DNA from: Bradysia coprophila | Lineage: Eukaryota > Arthropoda > Insecta > Diptera > Sciaridae | Assembly: GCF_014529535.1 (NCBI RefSeq) | Contig: NC_050735.1 | Span: 5,529,739-5,593,738 of the forward strand | Reading direction: 5' to 3' | DNA: 64,000 bases | Shown: piece by piece, positions 14,507 through 25,029 of the stretch | Position numbering within the stretch: the first letter of the stretch is position 1 | Layout of the letters: every line of letters starts with the position of its first letter | Translations under genes and position numbers: made by a program | Notes under the pieces: model-generated | Told to the model about the DNA's origin: nothing | What the model saw: only the letters and a program-made list of their open reading frames with translations | The model's database searches: none

Positions 14507-14607
14507 ATAAAATGAAAGCAAAATAAAATGATCGAGTCTGGTTTTTGACAATTGAATTTCGATTGTCAAAAACCAGAATCGATCATTTTATTTTGCTTTC
14601 ATTTTAT
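14507..14607. repeat. Near-perfect 101-nt hairpin
   Basis: Arms of 46 nt (starting ATAAAATGAAAGCAAAATAA) are complementary with one mismatch around a 9-nt loop TGAATTTCG. It is either a minimal foldback element or a hairpin RNA source. Confidence 0.85.
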
Positions 14608-14609
14608 CT

Positions 14610-16017
14610 TGCGAAACAAGGAAGTTGTAAAAAACTCTAAAATTACTCATATTCTGGTACTGGCGTAACTGCACCGATTCAAATATGTTTATGTTCCGAA
14701 TTAGATTCTTAACTTTTACGTCAAAATCACTCATAAAATTAGATGCATTACAGCCAGTTAGACCAAGCAATGTAACAATTTTATGTTGGTTAAATGTTCT
14801 CAATAATTTGCTGTAATCATCGACCGTATCTACGAAAGAGTTGCATCTGAAAATATGATTCTTTTCAAATTACAATTTCATTTGGATTACAATAGAAGGA
14901 ATTAGAGTGTGTGCTCGATTTTAAAGCGAAAATTGAATGAAAGAAAATAATAAAATCGCATTATGTTTAAAGTGTTTATAATAAATGAGAAAACAGCCAT
15001 AACATCTTTAAAATAGTACAATAAATATCCATTTTATGGTGAACAATCATGTGAAAGGAGTGTCTACATTTATAATGATTGTTGTGTAAAGTTCTATACC
15101 CCCTTTAACAAAAAATATTTATATTTCTATATATATGAGGTTGTAATTTATGACCTTAAACTATTAAATTTTATATAAAAGAGAATAGGAACAATTTAAA
15201 GATTATTTGTATGTAGCATATACCTGTTCAAATAACGACGATTTTGTTATTTTTATATTTATATGTGATGTACATTCATGTATATATATAGTTACAACGT
15301 CTAAGATGTAGAGAGGAACAATTCTTCGCGTTTTCCAACAGTATATCCCCAAAAGGCCACACAGAAACTTTATTTTATTTTATTTATTTATTTTTTTTTA
15401 CCACAATTTCGTTCAAGAGACATGAACCTTTTGAACACATTCACACACAATAATATACACCAAGCGAACAAAATTTTCGATATTTTTTTTCATTCTTATT
15501 TTGCTGTATATATGGCATCATCGTCGTCATCTTCAGGAGGGCAGAACACTCCTCAATTTCCAGTATTATGTTTGTATTCTTTAAAATACAATTCATTGAA
15601 ATGCTTTTATTTTTCTATTTATTTTGGAGTTAACCGACTTCTTATACAGAATGTAAATGTACAAATAAAGTGTTTCATAAATTCTGGATTATTAGTTTCA
15701 GTGGAACGTTTTATTGGACATAAATAAAGGGAACGGTTGATTTGTGATCCAATGTTTATAATAAGAAAATTTTTTCCCAGTTCTCATTCTTACCATTTTA
15801 TTACTTTATTATTCACTTAACCCAAAACAAAATTTACCTATTTACCTTTTACTCTAAACATTTATGATTCAATGTGAGTGGTCTTCTATTCAAACCGATT
15901 ATATAGTTTAATTCAACCAGATTTTATTATGCAAATCGATAATAATTCATCAGAAATTACTTGAAGACGAACAAGAAACCAAAGAATTTACTTTGAGCGT
16001 TCAGGGAGTTTGGATTT
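14610..16017. other. No supported gene
   Basis: AT-rich sequence. A short coding-like run of Ser codons after an ATG at 15512 (MASSSSSSGGQNTPQF) stands out but cannot be joined to other exons. Confidence 0.5.
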
Positions 16018-16150
16018 AATTTTAGACCCGTACGTAGTACACTAAACTTATACCAGACTCTCTAACTTGAAATTGAACCGATTTTGATAATTCTTTCTTT
16101 TTCTCTGTTTTGTAATGTCAAAAGGAAGACTAAATTCAAGGATGCGATGC
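16018..16150 (+). repeat. Dispersed repeat R1, diverged copy
   Basis: TTTTAGACCCGTACGTAGTAC and, 60 nt later, GATTTTGATAATTC with TAATGTCAAAAGGAAGAC match 49590-49850 in order. The GTCC microsatellite is missing. Confidence 0.55.
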
Positions 16151-16354
16151 GGAACTACACTCAGTAAATTTTAGATGAATGCAGAATTTGCAATAGCTGC
16201 TTATCAGCTGTTTATGAAGGTAGTCTACATATGTCCGTTTACCAGATGGCGAAAGACCAGATGTTGCAAATTGTGCACTCCAGTGAAATTTACCGAGTGT
16301 ATACAATTAGAAGTAGCTTTAAGCATGGAGGCTACTAACAACACCGATCAGAGC

Positions 16355-17184
16355 AGAAATAGTGATTGTTTTCAATGCGGATCACTAGTAAGTGAAGGAA
16401 TGAGAAGCTATTCCCGTCGCAGCTGTTATTGCTTCAAAATATAGTTTTTTGATCAAATTTGTTTGTCTGTTCTGGGCATGAAGGCGAATTGAGGATGGTC
16501 GAACGAAATTTCAAACGCGTTCGTGAAGTGAATGGCGGAATAATGAATCTGAACGTGAGCTGTCGAATGAGGTCAGGATCGTATGTTTATGTAATTTTCA
16601 TGTTTTTGGATGTGGTACGGTGAGTTTGTTTGAATGTTGAATGGATTTTTATGATTCTTGCTACGTTCTGGGAAATTTCGAATTCGAAGTAGCATTCAAG
16701 TTTGATCCGCAATTTCCATCAGAAGATGGCATGATTACATTGTAAATTTTCTAACGCTTGTTCAACCGAAGATTTACTACTGTCTCGGGAAGAGTCTAAC
16801 GGAAACGACTGATGAAGACTAGCCCTCTCTAGTCTTTGACAGCCATTAGCACTTGAGGTCAAAACAGTATTTTTTGTCTGCAATTTTGCTGCACGCGACC
16901 CATGGGCAAGGGAAGAGTGAAGAGCTTTGTTCGATTTTTCATTTTTTTCATTTTTTAAGTCTCATGACTTAATTAGATTATTTTAATAGCTTCGCACTGT
17001 GGGTGAGTTCTACTGTTGCACATAGTCCGTTGCTAAAGCGTAACGTAAAAAAACCGGGCGCTGCCACTTCCAAATGCAGAAAATAGTGATTGTTTTCAAT
17101 GCGGATCACTAGGAAGTGAAGGAATGAGAAGCTATTCCTGTCGCAGCTGTTATTGCTTCAAAATATAGTTTTTTGATCAAATTT
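16355..17184 (+). repeat. Direct repeat pair of about 105 bp, 722 bp apart
   Basis: The copies at 16355-16460 and 17077-17184 share AATAGTGATTGTTTTCAATG, AGTGAAGGAATGAGAAGC and TTTTTTGATCAAATTT with only a few differences. The 610 bp between them is not repeated elsewhere here. The layout could be a segmental duplication or the ends of a small element. Confidence 0.75.
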
Positions 17185-17378
17185 TCCGTCCATACCAAAT
17201 TTTTCGAGCAGAATGAGTTAGTGTCACATTTTTCTTTGCAAAGTAAATTCGCCATGTCACTACTCATACATTCTTGGTATCATTGGAAAGCTGAGACACG
17301 TAGCAACTAGAGCAGGCAGGGTTTTAATTCTTCAGTTGCTTGATGGCGTCGGATGCACCCCTAGAGTTTCGGTGTCGG

Positions 17379-17506
17379 GGAATCTCGCACACGCGATCAT
17401 AGTATGCGTCCTTTTACGACATGTAACGAAAAGTCATGACTGTGCGAGATTCACCACTTAGATGTGAATCTCGCACACCATGAATTTGTGTGGTGTGCGA
17501 GATTAC
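17379..17506. repeat. Cluster of four AATCTCGCAC half-sites
   Basis: AATCTCGCACAC occurs on the plus strand at 17381 and 17467, and its complement GTGCGAGATT at 17442 and 17495. The last two form a palindrome (17467-17504) with a short spacer. The sequence resembles the ends of the MITE at 35820, so this is probably two nested or tandem MITE copies. Confidence 0.6.
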
Positions 17507-18619
17507 CCTACCCCAGAGTTTCACCTATGTAGACTAATTTTTCCATTTTTCCAATTATCTAAATCTTAATGTAGTTGATATCGGAACCCGATACAACCCA
17601 TGTCCATGTTTTAAATACGTGACCTCAACTATCCAATGATACCATGTCTGCTGTGGTAAAACCTTCTTTTTCTTTAAAAATAATTGGAAAGTCTGGGCAT
17701 CAAGGGCTCCAAGTGCATACCAAAGAAGCTGTAAGTTGTCAAAAGAATCTCTCTAGAGGTAAAGCGTTGCAGAGTAGTGTCAAGATATCTGATATGACGC
17801 TAATGAACATCTAACGATCATGTACACTATACGTACGGGTCCACAGCAGACGGGTCCCTTCTTATGGTTTTAATGAACATGAACTCATAATTAAAAATTG
17901 AATCATAAATATGCACCCGCTGCATCATTATTTCAATAAAATACGTTCCAGTTTTGATAAGTAAAAAAAACACAATCGATCCGGGGTTTATGGCTCGACG
18001 TCTGCATGTAAACAAAGTGAAATCCATTTATTACGAAAAAATATTGCACATTCACTGAATGCAATATAAATTAAATTAATTTTTTTGTTCTTCTGCATGT
18101 CGACACACACTCAGCGTCCGATGATGTTCGATGAGTTTTGGAGAACACACATCAACCTCATCATTTTATGGGTAGCACCACAAGACAATGTGCAGAGTAT
18201 TTGAGGAGAGACTGGTACGATTTTGATCTGATGTAGTCAATCTCAGCAGGAGAGCAATGTGTAGATGCTGATTTTCGAAATATTATTTTGTTTGTGTGTT
18301 ATTGGAGCATACAACTGAGATTCGTTTTTCACTGTGAGAAATTCGATCAAGGTAGGGGGCTCATCCGACAACTACACGAGATCGTTCTAAATTATGGAAT
18401 AGACCTTTACCATTTTTGAAACGGCAAACATTGTATAATCAATTAACCTGCTATCTAAGTATATTGTTGACATTATCGTCTAGTGTTTGATGCAAAATCT
18501 ATTATCTCATCTGTTTAAACATTTATTTTACTAACATTCTGAGAACACATTAACAGAAAGGAATCGCTTGTTTTTGTTAGGCTGTCGATGCAACAGATAA
18601 TCACTCGTATTAATAAAGT

Positions 18620-18820
18620 CACGACAGAGTAAAGTTAACCAGGCAGGAGCGCTGATTTGACTAGGCACCTGAATAATCTAGTAGCCCTATATTTTTTCGA
18701 ATACATTTTTTCAACTTATGTCAGTGTTCATTTAAGTTGATTTTCATACAGTGTATTAGGTCCCTCATTTGACGTTTCGAAAATGAACCGCTCCTGCCTG
18801 GTCTAGTTTACTCTGCCGTG
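18620..18820. mobile_element. MITE family M1, copy 1 (201 bp, 7-bp TSD)
   Basis: Termini CACGACAGAGTAAA and its partner ending TTTACTCTGCCGTG form an inverted repeat of about 30 bp with the shared core ACCAGGCAGGAGCG. It is flanked by ATAAAGT at 18613-18619 and 18821-18827, a perfect 7-bp target-site duplication. There is no coding capacity. A near-identical copy lies 1.8 kb to the right. Confidence 0.9.
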
Positions 18821-19658
18821 ATAAAGTGGATCTCAGAATATTGTGATTCTTAATTTGGACAATCTTTGGAATGCAACAAACAGTCACTGTTTCTGTACAA
18901 CTTCCACGTTAATTAAGGCTATTCTTACGCCTTGATTTCAGCGACCTCCACGAAGAAGAAAAACGATTTTGCATAGTCTACAGAAATGTAAATTTCGTTT
19001 GGCATAAAAACTCAATAAAACAATCTCTCTCCAAATCAACTCGAATCCAACGAATTATACTTAATGTGTTAACCCTTCGAAGACATAAATAAAACAGTAC
19101 CGCTGGGCATATCTGAACAGTGGACCCCCGTCTGCGATATGTTTGCTTAACAATTGCACGGTGAATTGTAACGAACACCGGTATAATCAATCACTGAAAA
19201 CATAAACTTAATTTGATCTGAGTTTCCTTTTTGTGTTTCGTATAGGTAACCTTTGATCAGAGTTCCAACCGTTGACTCCGATTTTGAATTAGATATTCAA
19301 TTATTCGTTACGCAGACGGTAAGAAGTTTGATAAACTCATCACTACGAGATTTAAAAAAAAAAAATAATTTATGTGTTCGAACCGCCTCACATAAATGGA
19401 TATTCATATTCTTATCTTTTTCTTATCTTAAAATAGCGAAATGTAAGATGATGTATTGAAGCAATAGAATATCAATCTCTAGATACTTTACTCAAATGAA
19501 GTAACAGATTTAAAATGACCTAGTTATATGCTTCGTTTCTAAAAGACTGACTTACCTATAGGGAAACACTGTTTGGAAACTTAAGCTCAAACGTATTAGA
19601 TTTTCGCAAAAAAAATTGTGACGCCTCCACAGGCTTATAATAAACAATGAACATGTGT

Positions 19659-19971
19659 AACGCACTTCAAGCAAAAGTGATCATAGTCGACAACTACTGC
19701 CAAATAGAGTACTATTTTGAATGAAATGGTTTTTCAGTGGGTCCTACATTTGTGTACCTTAATAAGGTACTACCTTATTTAGAGTACCATCAACGCACTT
19801 CAACCATGAGTGGTACTCTAAATAGGGTACTGAAATTTTACAGTTTGTCATACAATTGTAAGACACTTCAAAAAAGCATTTCATATATATAACAGTTTTC
19901 TATTCGGCAGTTGTCGACTATGATCACTTTTGCTTGGAGGGCGTTGGTACCATTTATACTTGAAGTGCGTT
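19659..19971. mobile_element. Foldback element with AACGCACTTCAAG ends
   Basis: Outer ends AACGCACTTCAAG and CTTGAAGTGCGTT are exact complements. The left end continues GCAAAAGTGATCATAGTCGA, mirrored by TCGACTATGATCACTTTTGC at 19915-19934. A second inner pair (TGGTACTCTAAATAG / TATTTAGAGTACCA) lies at its centre. No protein is encoded. Confidence 0.8.
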
Positions 19972-20130
19972 GACATACGAGATGCAAGCTTTGAAATCCT
20001 TGTATCCTCGTATTTTACTGTTCATCAGAATCAGATTTTGAGCCTGGCTTTCACATTCTAATAGTGGAAATTATTTGTTAACGACACTCTCCTATACAAT
20101 CGACACTAACATGAATGATGGTCCAGTTAA

Positions 20131-20336
20131 CCTGTCACATACACCAATTCATCTGTTATCGACAATGACGACAAAAATAATAACAAGCTCTGGGTAATAT
20201 GGTTCTTTATACAGTAAATTGCATGTCAAAAAAATTGAAGTACAAGATTTCAAATCAACCGATAAAAAATACTTTGGTCGATGGAAGTAATAGACCAGAT
20301 AATAATACAGACCATATGCCTGCCGTCTGTAACAGG
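20131..20336 (-). mobile_element. T1 repeat: TATA-containing MITE bounded by CCTGTCACA
   Basis: The ends are CCTGTCACATAC and, at the right, GCCGTCTGTAACAGG, a short inverted repeat; TTAA precedes the left end. Inside (minus strand) are the family boxes AAATCTTGTACTTCAA, TTTAACA-like, TGTATAAA, AGAGCTTG-like, ATTTTTGTCGTC and ATCGATAACAGATGAAT-like. Ends of CCY next to TTAA resemble piggyBac-type elements; the right flank is degenerate, so this is tentative. Confidence 0.75.
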
Positions 20337-20450
20337 AACACTGTAGGGCATTCCCGTTCTTCTCTTCAAAAGAGATTAAGATGCCAATTCAAATGGGTAG
20401 GGATGAGGTATAGAATAGGACTAAACCTGTCGTTATCAAATGGTGTTATT

Positions 20451-20654
20451 CACGACAGAGTAAAGTTAACCAGGCAGGAGCGTTGATTTGACTAGGGACC
20501 TGAATAATCTAGTAGCCCTATATTTTTTGCGAAGAAATTTTTTTCAATATAATGTCAGTGTTCATTTGTGTTCATTTTCATCCAGTGTATTAGGTCCCTT
20601 ATTTGACGTTTCGAAAATGAACCGCTCCTGCCTGGTTTATTTTACTATGCCGTG
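20451..20654. mobile_element. MITE family M1, copy 2 (204 bp, 7-bp TSD)
   Basis: Same termini and interior as the copy at 18620-18820 and in the same orientation. The flanking direct repeat TGTTATT is at 20444-20450 and 20655-20661. Differences between the copies are a few substitutions and small indels, so insertion is fairly recent. Confidence 0.9.
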
Positions 20655-20822
20655 TGTTATTGCAATTGCTCTTTGCTTTCATTTGAAGTGATAGATGTGG
20701 GGTATCTTGCCGATATTTTGAGAAAATTTGTAATTATAATGGAAAGGTCTCATTAAATGAAATCGTCATGAGTCTCCAAACAAACAATAAAAAGGACAAA
20801 TCAGTAGGGAAAATTCATAGAA

Positions 20823-21030
20823 AAGATTCTTGCATAAGATTGAACATGGTGGCCATATATGTTTGTTCTAAGTAACTGTAAACACGAGCAACGACAATTT
20901 CATCCACAGCAACGTCGCTAACGTGATATTTCATACAAATCGAGCCTACGAGATTTACACAGAAATATTATTGAGGTTATGGTTCTGTGGATGAAATTTG
21001 ACAATTCATATGGCCTTGGAACAAACCTAT
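20823..21030. mobile_element. Possible diverged foldback element
   Basis: AATTTCATCCACAG (about 20898) is mirrored by CTGTGGATGAAATT (about 20985), and GGCCATAT by ATATGGCC further out. The outermost TGTTC/GAACA stretches also pair. The ends are not sharp. Confidence 0.45.
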
Positions 21031-21610
21031 AGCTAAGCTTGAGATGGCATAGCGGCGCTTTCATTTTAAACGATTAGCATCAGTGCCACCATGCCACTTC
21101 TCGAGGTGGTGGCCGTCACATTAGGAGTGTTTGGTTTAATGGATCATTTAGGTATGGTTTAAGACGTTGTTTCAAGTCCTTTATTTCGTCATCTTTCGTG
21201 AAAACGAAGTTCGAGACACAATATATCCTCGCCCATTTTTCCAGCCCAAAATTTTTAATCTTTCATAGGCAACCCTAAGCTGGCTGCACCAACATACCCA
21301 AGCAATACGTCTGCATATAAACGTCAAAACATTTGGTGCGACACAGTTTTCTGTAGTGTTCGTTGTGAGTAAATAGGCAAATTCAACCAAAGATTTTTTG
21401 TCATAAACAGTCCCAAGACGTATCCTTGAAATTAATTTAAGGTATTTGTCGTTCACATCGTACTAAATTAACAATCGCAATCAATAAAAGTTTAGTTCTC
21501 GATTTGATTGATACATCGAGATCAAAATTACGAAAGAATTACGACGACGTAACCTCAAAGAGGTCAACGATTGTACTCATCGGATTTTCTCTTTCCAGAA
21601 AACCTTTACA

Positions 21611-22925
21611 ATGGAAGAATCACCAATCCCACCAAGAATGCGACGTAGATCGTGTTATTCTCTATGCCAAAGTGACTACGAAACGGCTGCAGAAGATTCG
21701 GATGGAAGTCTATATTATTCGATGTTTGAAGATGAAGAGAAGGAAAATGATTCAGCCGATAAGGAAAATCATCAAATGACTCCGCGTAACGGCTTATCGA
21801 GTCGCAAGACATTGCTAGAACAATGTCTACAAAAGAATCTCAATCACACTCCGCGTAATGAATTCAATAAACGAATTTCGTGCAACGTAATTCCAATCCT
21901 ATCGTCGTCGCCGACTATGACATTTCATGGCGAAGTTGGATTACAGGAGCCTGTTTTTGAAACAGAAAATGAGGTCACGAAAAGATCGAAAGACGAGGAT
22001 GCGTCCGGCATGCCGACTTCTTCGTCGTCCACGGATAATGCCTCCGAAATGTTTGATTCTTTCAACAGATCAACGCTAAACGATGCAAATGTTTCCGTTA
22101 GTACAGAAGTCGGCGAAGAAGACTTGAACAGAACAATAATTGGCGTAGCTACTAACGCTACAAAGGATGATCCCATTGGAGAGGCGCAAGTTGGTGCAGT
22201 TGCTGTTACGTCAACTACGACAGCGTTCATAAACTTGAAGACAACTGGTATTCCATGTGGTATGTAACGGAAAGCGAATCGTAATAATATATTTAGTGAA
22301 TCTGGCACCACTTTTGATCAAAATATCGCTTAATGCTCGATACAAAATCTCTTACTTCAATCGATTTAACATACATAGAAGATCCCATAAAATCCGAGGT
22401 CATTGATGTCGATAACAGATGATTGATCTTAGTATTCCATTTTCAGGACCGAAACGATTCGGACCAGCTTCAAGTAATCAAAATGTTGGACTATCAAATC
22501 TTCCTGTTCCCAAAAAAATATCCATTGCTGACCTGGCCAATCCACCAGCAGCAACAACAACAAGAAACTCACACATTCCATCCTCCAAGAGAATGTCACT
22601 ATTTTGTGGTCATAGCACCGAGCACTATGGATATTCGAAGCCGAATGGCAAGTCTGGTATTCCAAAAGGTAATGCTAAGACACTGTTTGTCGATAGCTCT
22701 CGTTCATTCCGGTCATTTCATCTTGCAGTGTCACTGATGTTAGCTAGAAACAATTCAGTTTTGCCATCATCGTCGACGCAATGCGTATGCGAATACTGTG
22801 ACAAAAAATTTGCCAAAAAGTCTATTTTGGATGTACATCTTCTGGATAAATGTGAGAAAATTCCGCCGGCTCGTCGTCGTCAGCTTTCGCGACAGCAAAC
22901 CTACCCGAATCAGATTCCACATTGA
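21611..22925 (+). CDS. Unidentified protein with two KEN motifs and a C-terminal C2HC zinc finger, 3 exons, 355 aa
   Basis: Exons 21611-22259, 22447-22668 and 22729-22925. The introns are 187 and 60 nt; the second is a multiple of three and open in frame, so it could be retained. I do not recognise the gene. The N-terminus has an Arg patch (RRR, 11-13), an acidic stretch with two KEN motifs (44-46, 51-53), two TPRN Cdk-like sites (57-60 and about 80-83) and an RxxL (65-68). The middle is low-complexity, rich in Ser/Thr/Asn. The C-terminus holds C311-x2-C314-x12-H327-x4-C332 followed by RRR. KEN and RxxL motifs with Cdk sites are typical of APC/C-degraded cell-cycle proteins, but short motifs occur by chance. 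A splice acceptor (TCTCTTTCCAG) 11 nt before the ATG suggests an upstream 5' UTR exon. Coding reality is supported by consistent splicing, a polyA signal and locally higher GC. Confidence 0.8.
22330..22431 (+). repeat. T1-like repeat inside intron 1 of the zinc-finger gene
   Basis: ACAAAATCTCTTACTTCAAT, then TTTAACATACAT, and GATAACAGATGATTGAT follow the T1 box order and spacing. It fills more than half of the 187-nt intron and ends about 15 nt before the acceptor. Confidence 0.7.
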
Positions 22926-22993
22926 CGACATGCATTTTTCGTTGTGTAATTGTTTAAGATTGCAATTGGCGCTTTAATAATAATTTGACGGAA

Positions 22994-22999
22994 AATAAA
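22994..22999 (+). terminator. Polyadenylation signal of the zinc-finger gene
   Basis: AATAAA lies about 70 nt after the TGA stop of the KEN/zinc-finger gene. Confidence 0.6.
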
Positions 23000-24007
23000 A
23001 TGCATGGAGTAGAAACCAAAGCCTGAAGACTCTGTTAATCAAAAGAAACCGAATTTACGGGTGGAAGAAAGAAAAATGGGCGGAAAACATCAACAAACTC
23101 GAAAGCTTTGAAAGTAGCATGCTTTGAAAAGGCAGGTGTGTTTCAATGAACGGTGAGTAATAATTTTAAATAATAAGCTTGAAATGTACGACAATATAGA
23201 TTATTCCGGTGCAGTGGCACACTCGACTTTACCTCATCTACTACTGAACTGACGGACAGGACATGGATAGCCTTATATAATACTTACGTAGTTCCAAATT
23301 CACAGTTCATTGCTTATTTTTGTTGTCGCGTCTTGGTCGTTTGCAAGAGGTTAGTCTAATATTTTCAACCGCTATATTCGACGAAAATTGTGCTTATTTC
23401 AAGTTCGACATACTTCTAAAGACGGGAATCGTTATTTTATTCTTCGTGAACGAAAATGAGGTCAATTTCGAATACTTATTTTCCTCGGGACGAAACCCTT
23501 TACATGCACGCACGACAACTTACATAACGTACCTGCTTTGAACGATTTTTTTAGACACTTTCGCTTGAAGCCCTCACTTCATTTGGAATTGCCTAAAAAC
23601 AATCGTCGAGGACACAGATACATAAATACCTTTACACGTTTGGCGACCACGAAAACACTGAATATCACGCGTCAAAAGTTATCGGAAACCTCTTTTTTTT
23701 AGTTCTCCCTCAACAGACCTTGCAAACAGGTCTAGGGATCCAGGCGATGTTTTCCTTAATGGTGGAGTTTGTTTATGTTATTCGTCAAACAGAGAAATTT
23801 GATACGAAGGCGGAGCGTACTCTCCGTATCAACGAGTAGTGTGATGCACATCGAACGGTCAACTCGTTCGGCTTTATATCGCGTATTTTCGGTTTCATTT
23901 TTATTCTCATTCTTCTTCTATACATTCAAGTTCAAACCTTGAACGGTGTGTATTATATTTGGTTTTGTTGTTTGTGTATTTCGTGGTGTGACGAGTGTTA
24001 AATTGTG

Positions 24008-24203
24008 TGCATCACAGGATTGAAACCACTCAATCACAATATGTGTGTGAATTCGGATACCACGAGAATAATTTTTGCATACGTAAGTATGAGCCGTCTC
24101 GACTTCGGTTCTACGAAACATGCATACGTATGCAAAACTTATTCTCTCGGTATACGAATCCACACGTATACTCTAATTTCGTGGTTTCAATCCAAGTGAT
24201 GCA
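24008..24203. mobile_element. Foldback element, 196 bp
   Basis: TGCATCAC..GGATTGAAACCAC at the left is mirrored by GTGGTTTCAATCC..GTGATGCA at the right. The arms stay recognisably complementary for about 85 nt, to ATTTTTGCATACGTA, at roughly three-quarters identity. No target duplication was found. Confidence 0.75.
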
Positions 24204-24245
24204 AGTAGCTATTGTTTACCGAGTGGAAATTCCCAACAAGACTTA

Positions 24246-24413
24246 AGGGGCCGTTCATAAATTACGTAACGCAAAAATCAACATTTTTCAGACCCCCCCC
24301 CCGGGTCTGTAACGCTAAAAGGGTCAAGTTTGACCCAATTTTGTTAGAACCGTAACGCTTGCCTCATACCCCCCCTCCCCTCTCTAGCGTTACGTAATTT
24401 ATGAACGGCCCCT
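24246..24413. mobile_element. Foldback MITE with CCGTTCATAAATTACGTAAC termini
   Basis: The inverted repeat is about 27 bp (AGGGGCCGTTCATAAATT and its exact partner at the right end). The inner part has C-runs and small repeats. The outer bases ACTTA also pair. Elements with this terminus are, from memory, scattered through many arthropod genomes; a database search would settle it. It is non-coding. Confidence 0.85.
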
Positions 24414-24639
24414 AAGTTTTGTTTACTATTTTCCCGAGATGAACACAACGTTTTTCTTATGTTCGTTGTGTCACAAAACTTGTGTTTTTCTCCACAATTT
24501 TTGTAAAAAAAAGTGACATTTCGGGGCTCCCAGCATTTATCATCAGAAAAAACATCAACAAAACGTCATATTATCAAGACATTCTGAGTGGAGAAAATAA
24601 CGCTAATCAAAAGCGCACACACGACAATATTGATTTGTG

Positions 24640-25025
24640 TATCTGTTTTGGACGACTGTTTTTAGGCAATTTCGAGAGTTGTAGCCCGAACGAAGTGAGG
24701 ACTACTTGCGAAAGTGCCTAAAATCAATCGTCCAAAACAGATACTCAAAAAAATGTTCATATAAGGGGTCGAAAACCAGAGAAAAATCTCAAAACTCCCT
24801 CATTTTCGGCCCCGACATATTAAATAGTCATTTGTGTACCTGTTTTGGACGATTGATTTTAGGCAATTTCGCGGATTGTAGGCCGAACGAAGTGAGGTCT
24901 ACAAGCGAAAGTGCCTTAAATCAACCGTCCCAAACAGGTGCACATGTGAGTTTTCATGCAGAGGGCCGGAAACCCGAGAAAATTCGAAAAATTGCCCACA
25001 TTTTCGGCCCCGAAGCATGAAAATG
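24640..25025. mobile_element. Tandem pair of about 190-bp foldback units (family F1)
   Basis: Each unit has a long hairpin and a spacer. The hairpin arms are CTGTTTTGGACGA...TTTTAGGCAATTTCG, and the loop GTAGCCCGAACGAAGTGAGG is itself a small hairpin. The spacer ends in ATTTTCGGCCCCGA. Units run 24640-24830 and 24833-25025 in the same orientation. Further copies are at 4870-5085 (complete, inverted) and, degenerate, at 23545-23635 and 51448-51545. Confidence 0.8.
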
Positions 25026-25029
25026 ACTA

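Noticed and set aside
15512-15560. Ser-rich start-like segment MASSSSSSGG
   Set aside because: A TCATCG-type short repeat can produce it by chance; no downstream exon continues it.
21925-22311. 128-aa ORF antisense to the zinc-finger gene
   Set aside because: Antisense shadow of the Ser/Thr-rich exon 1.
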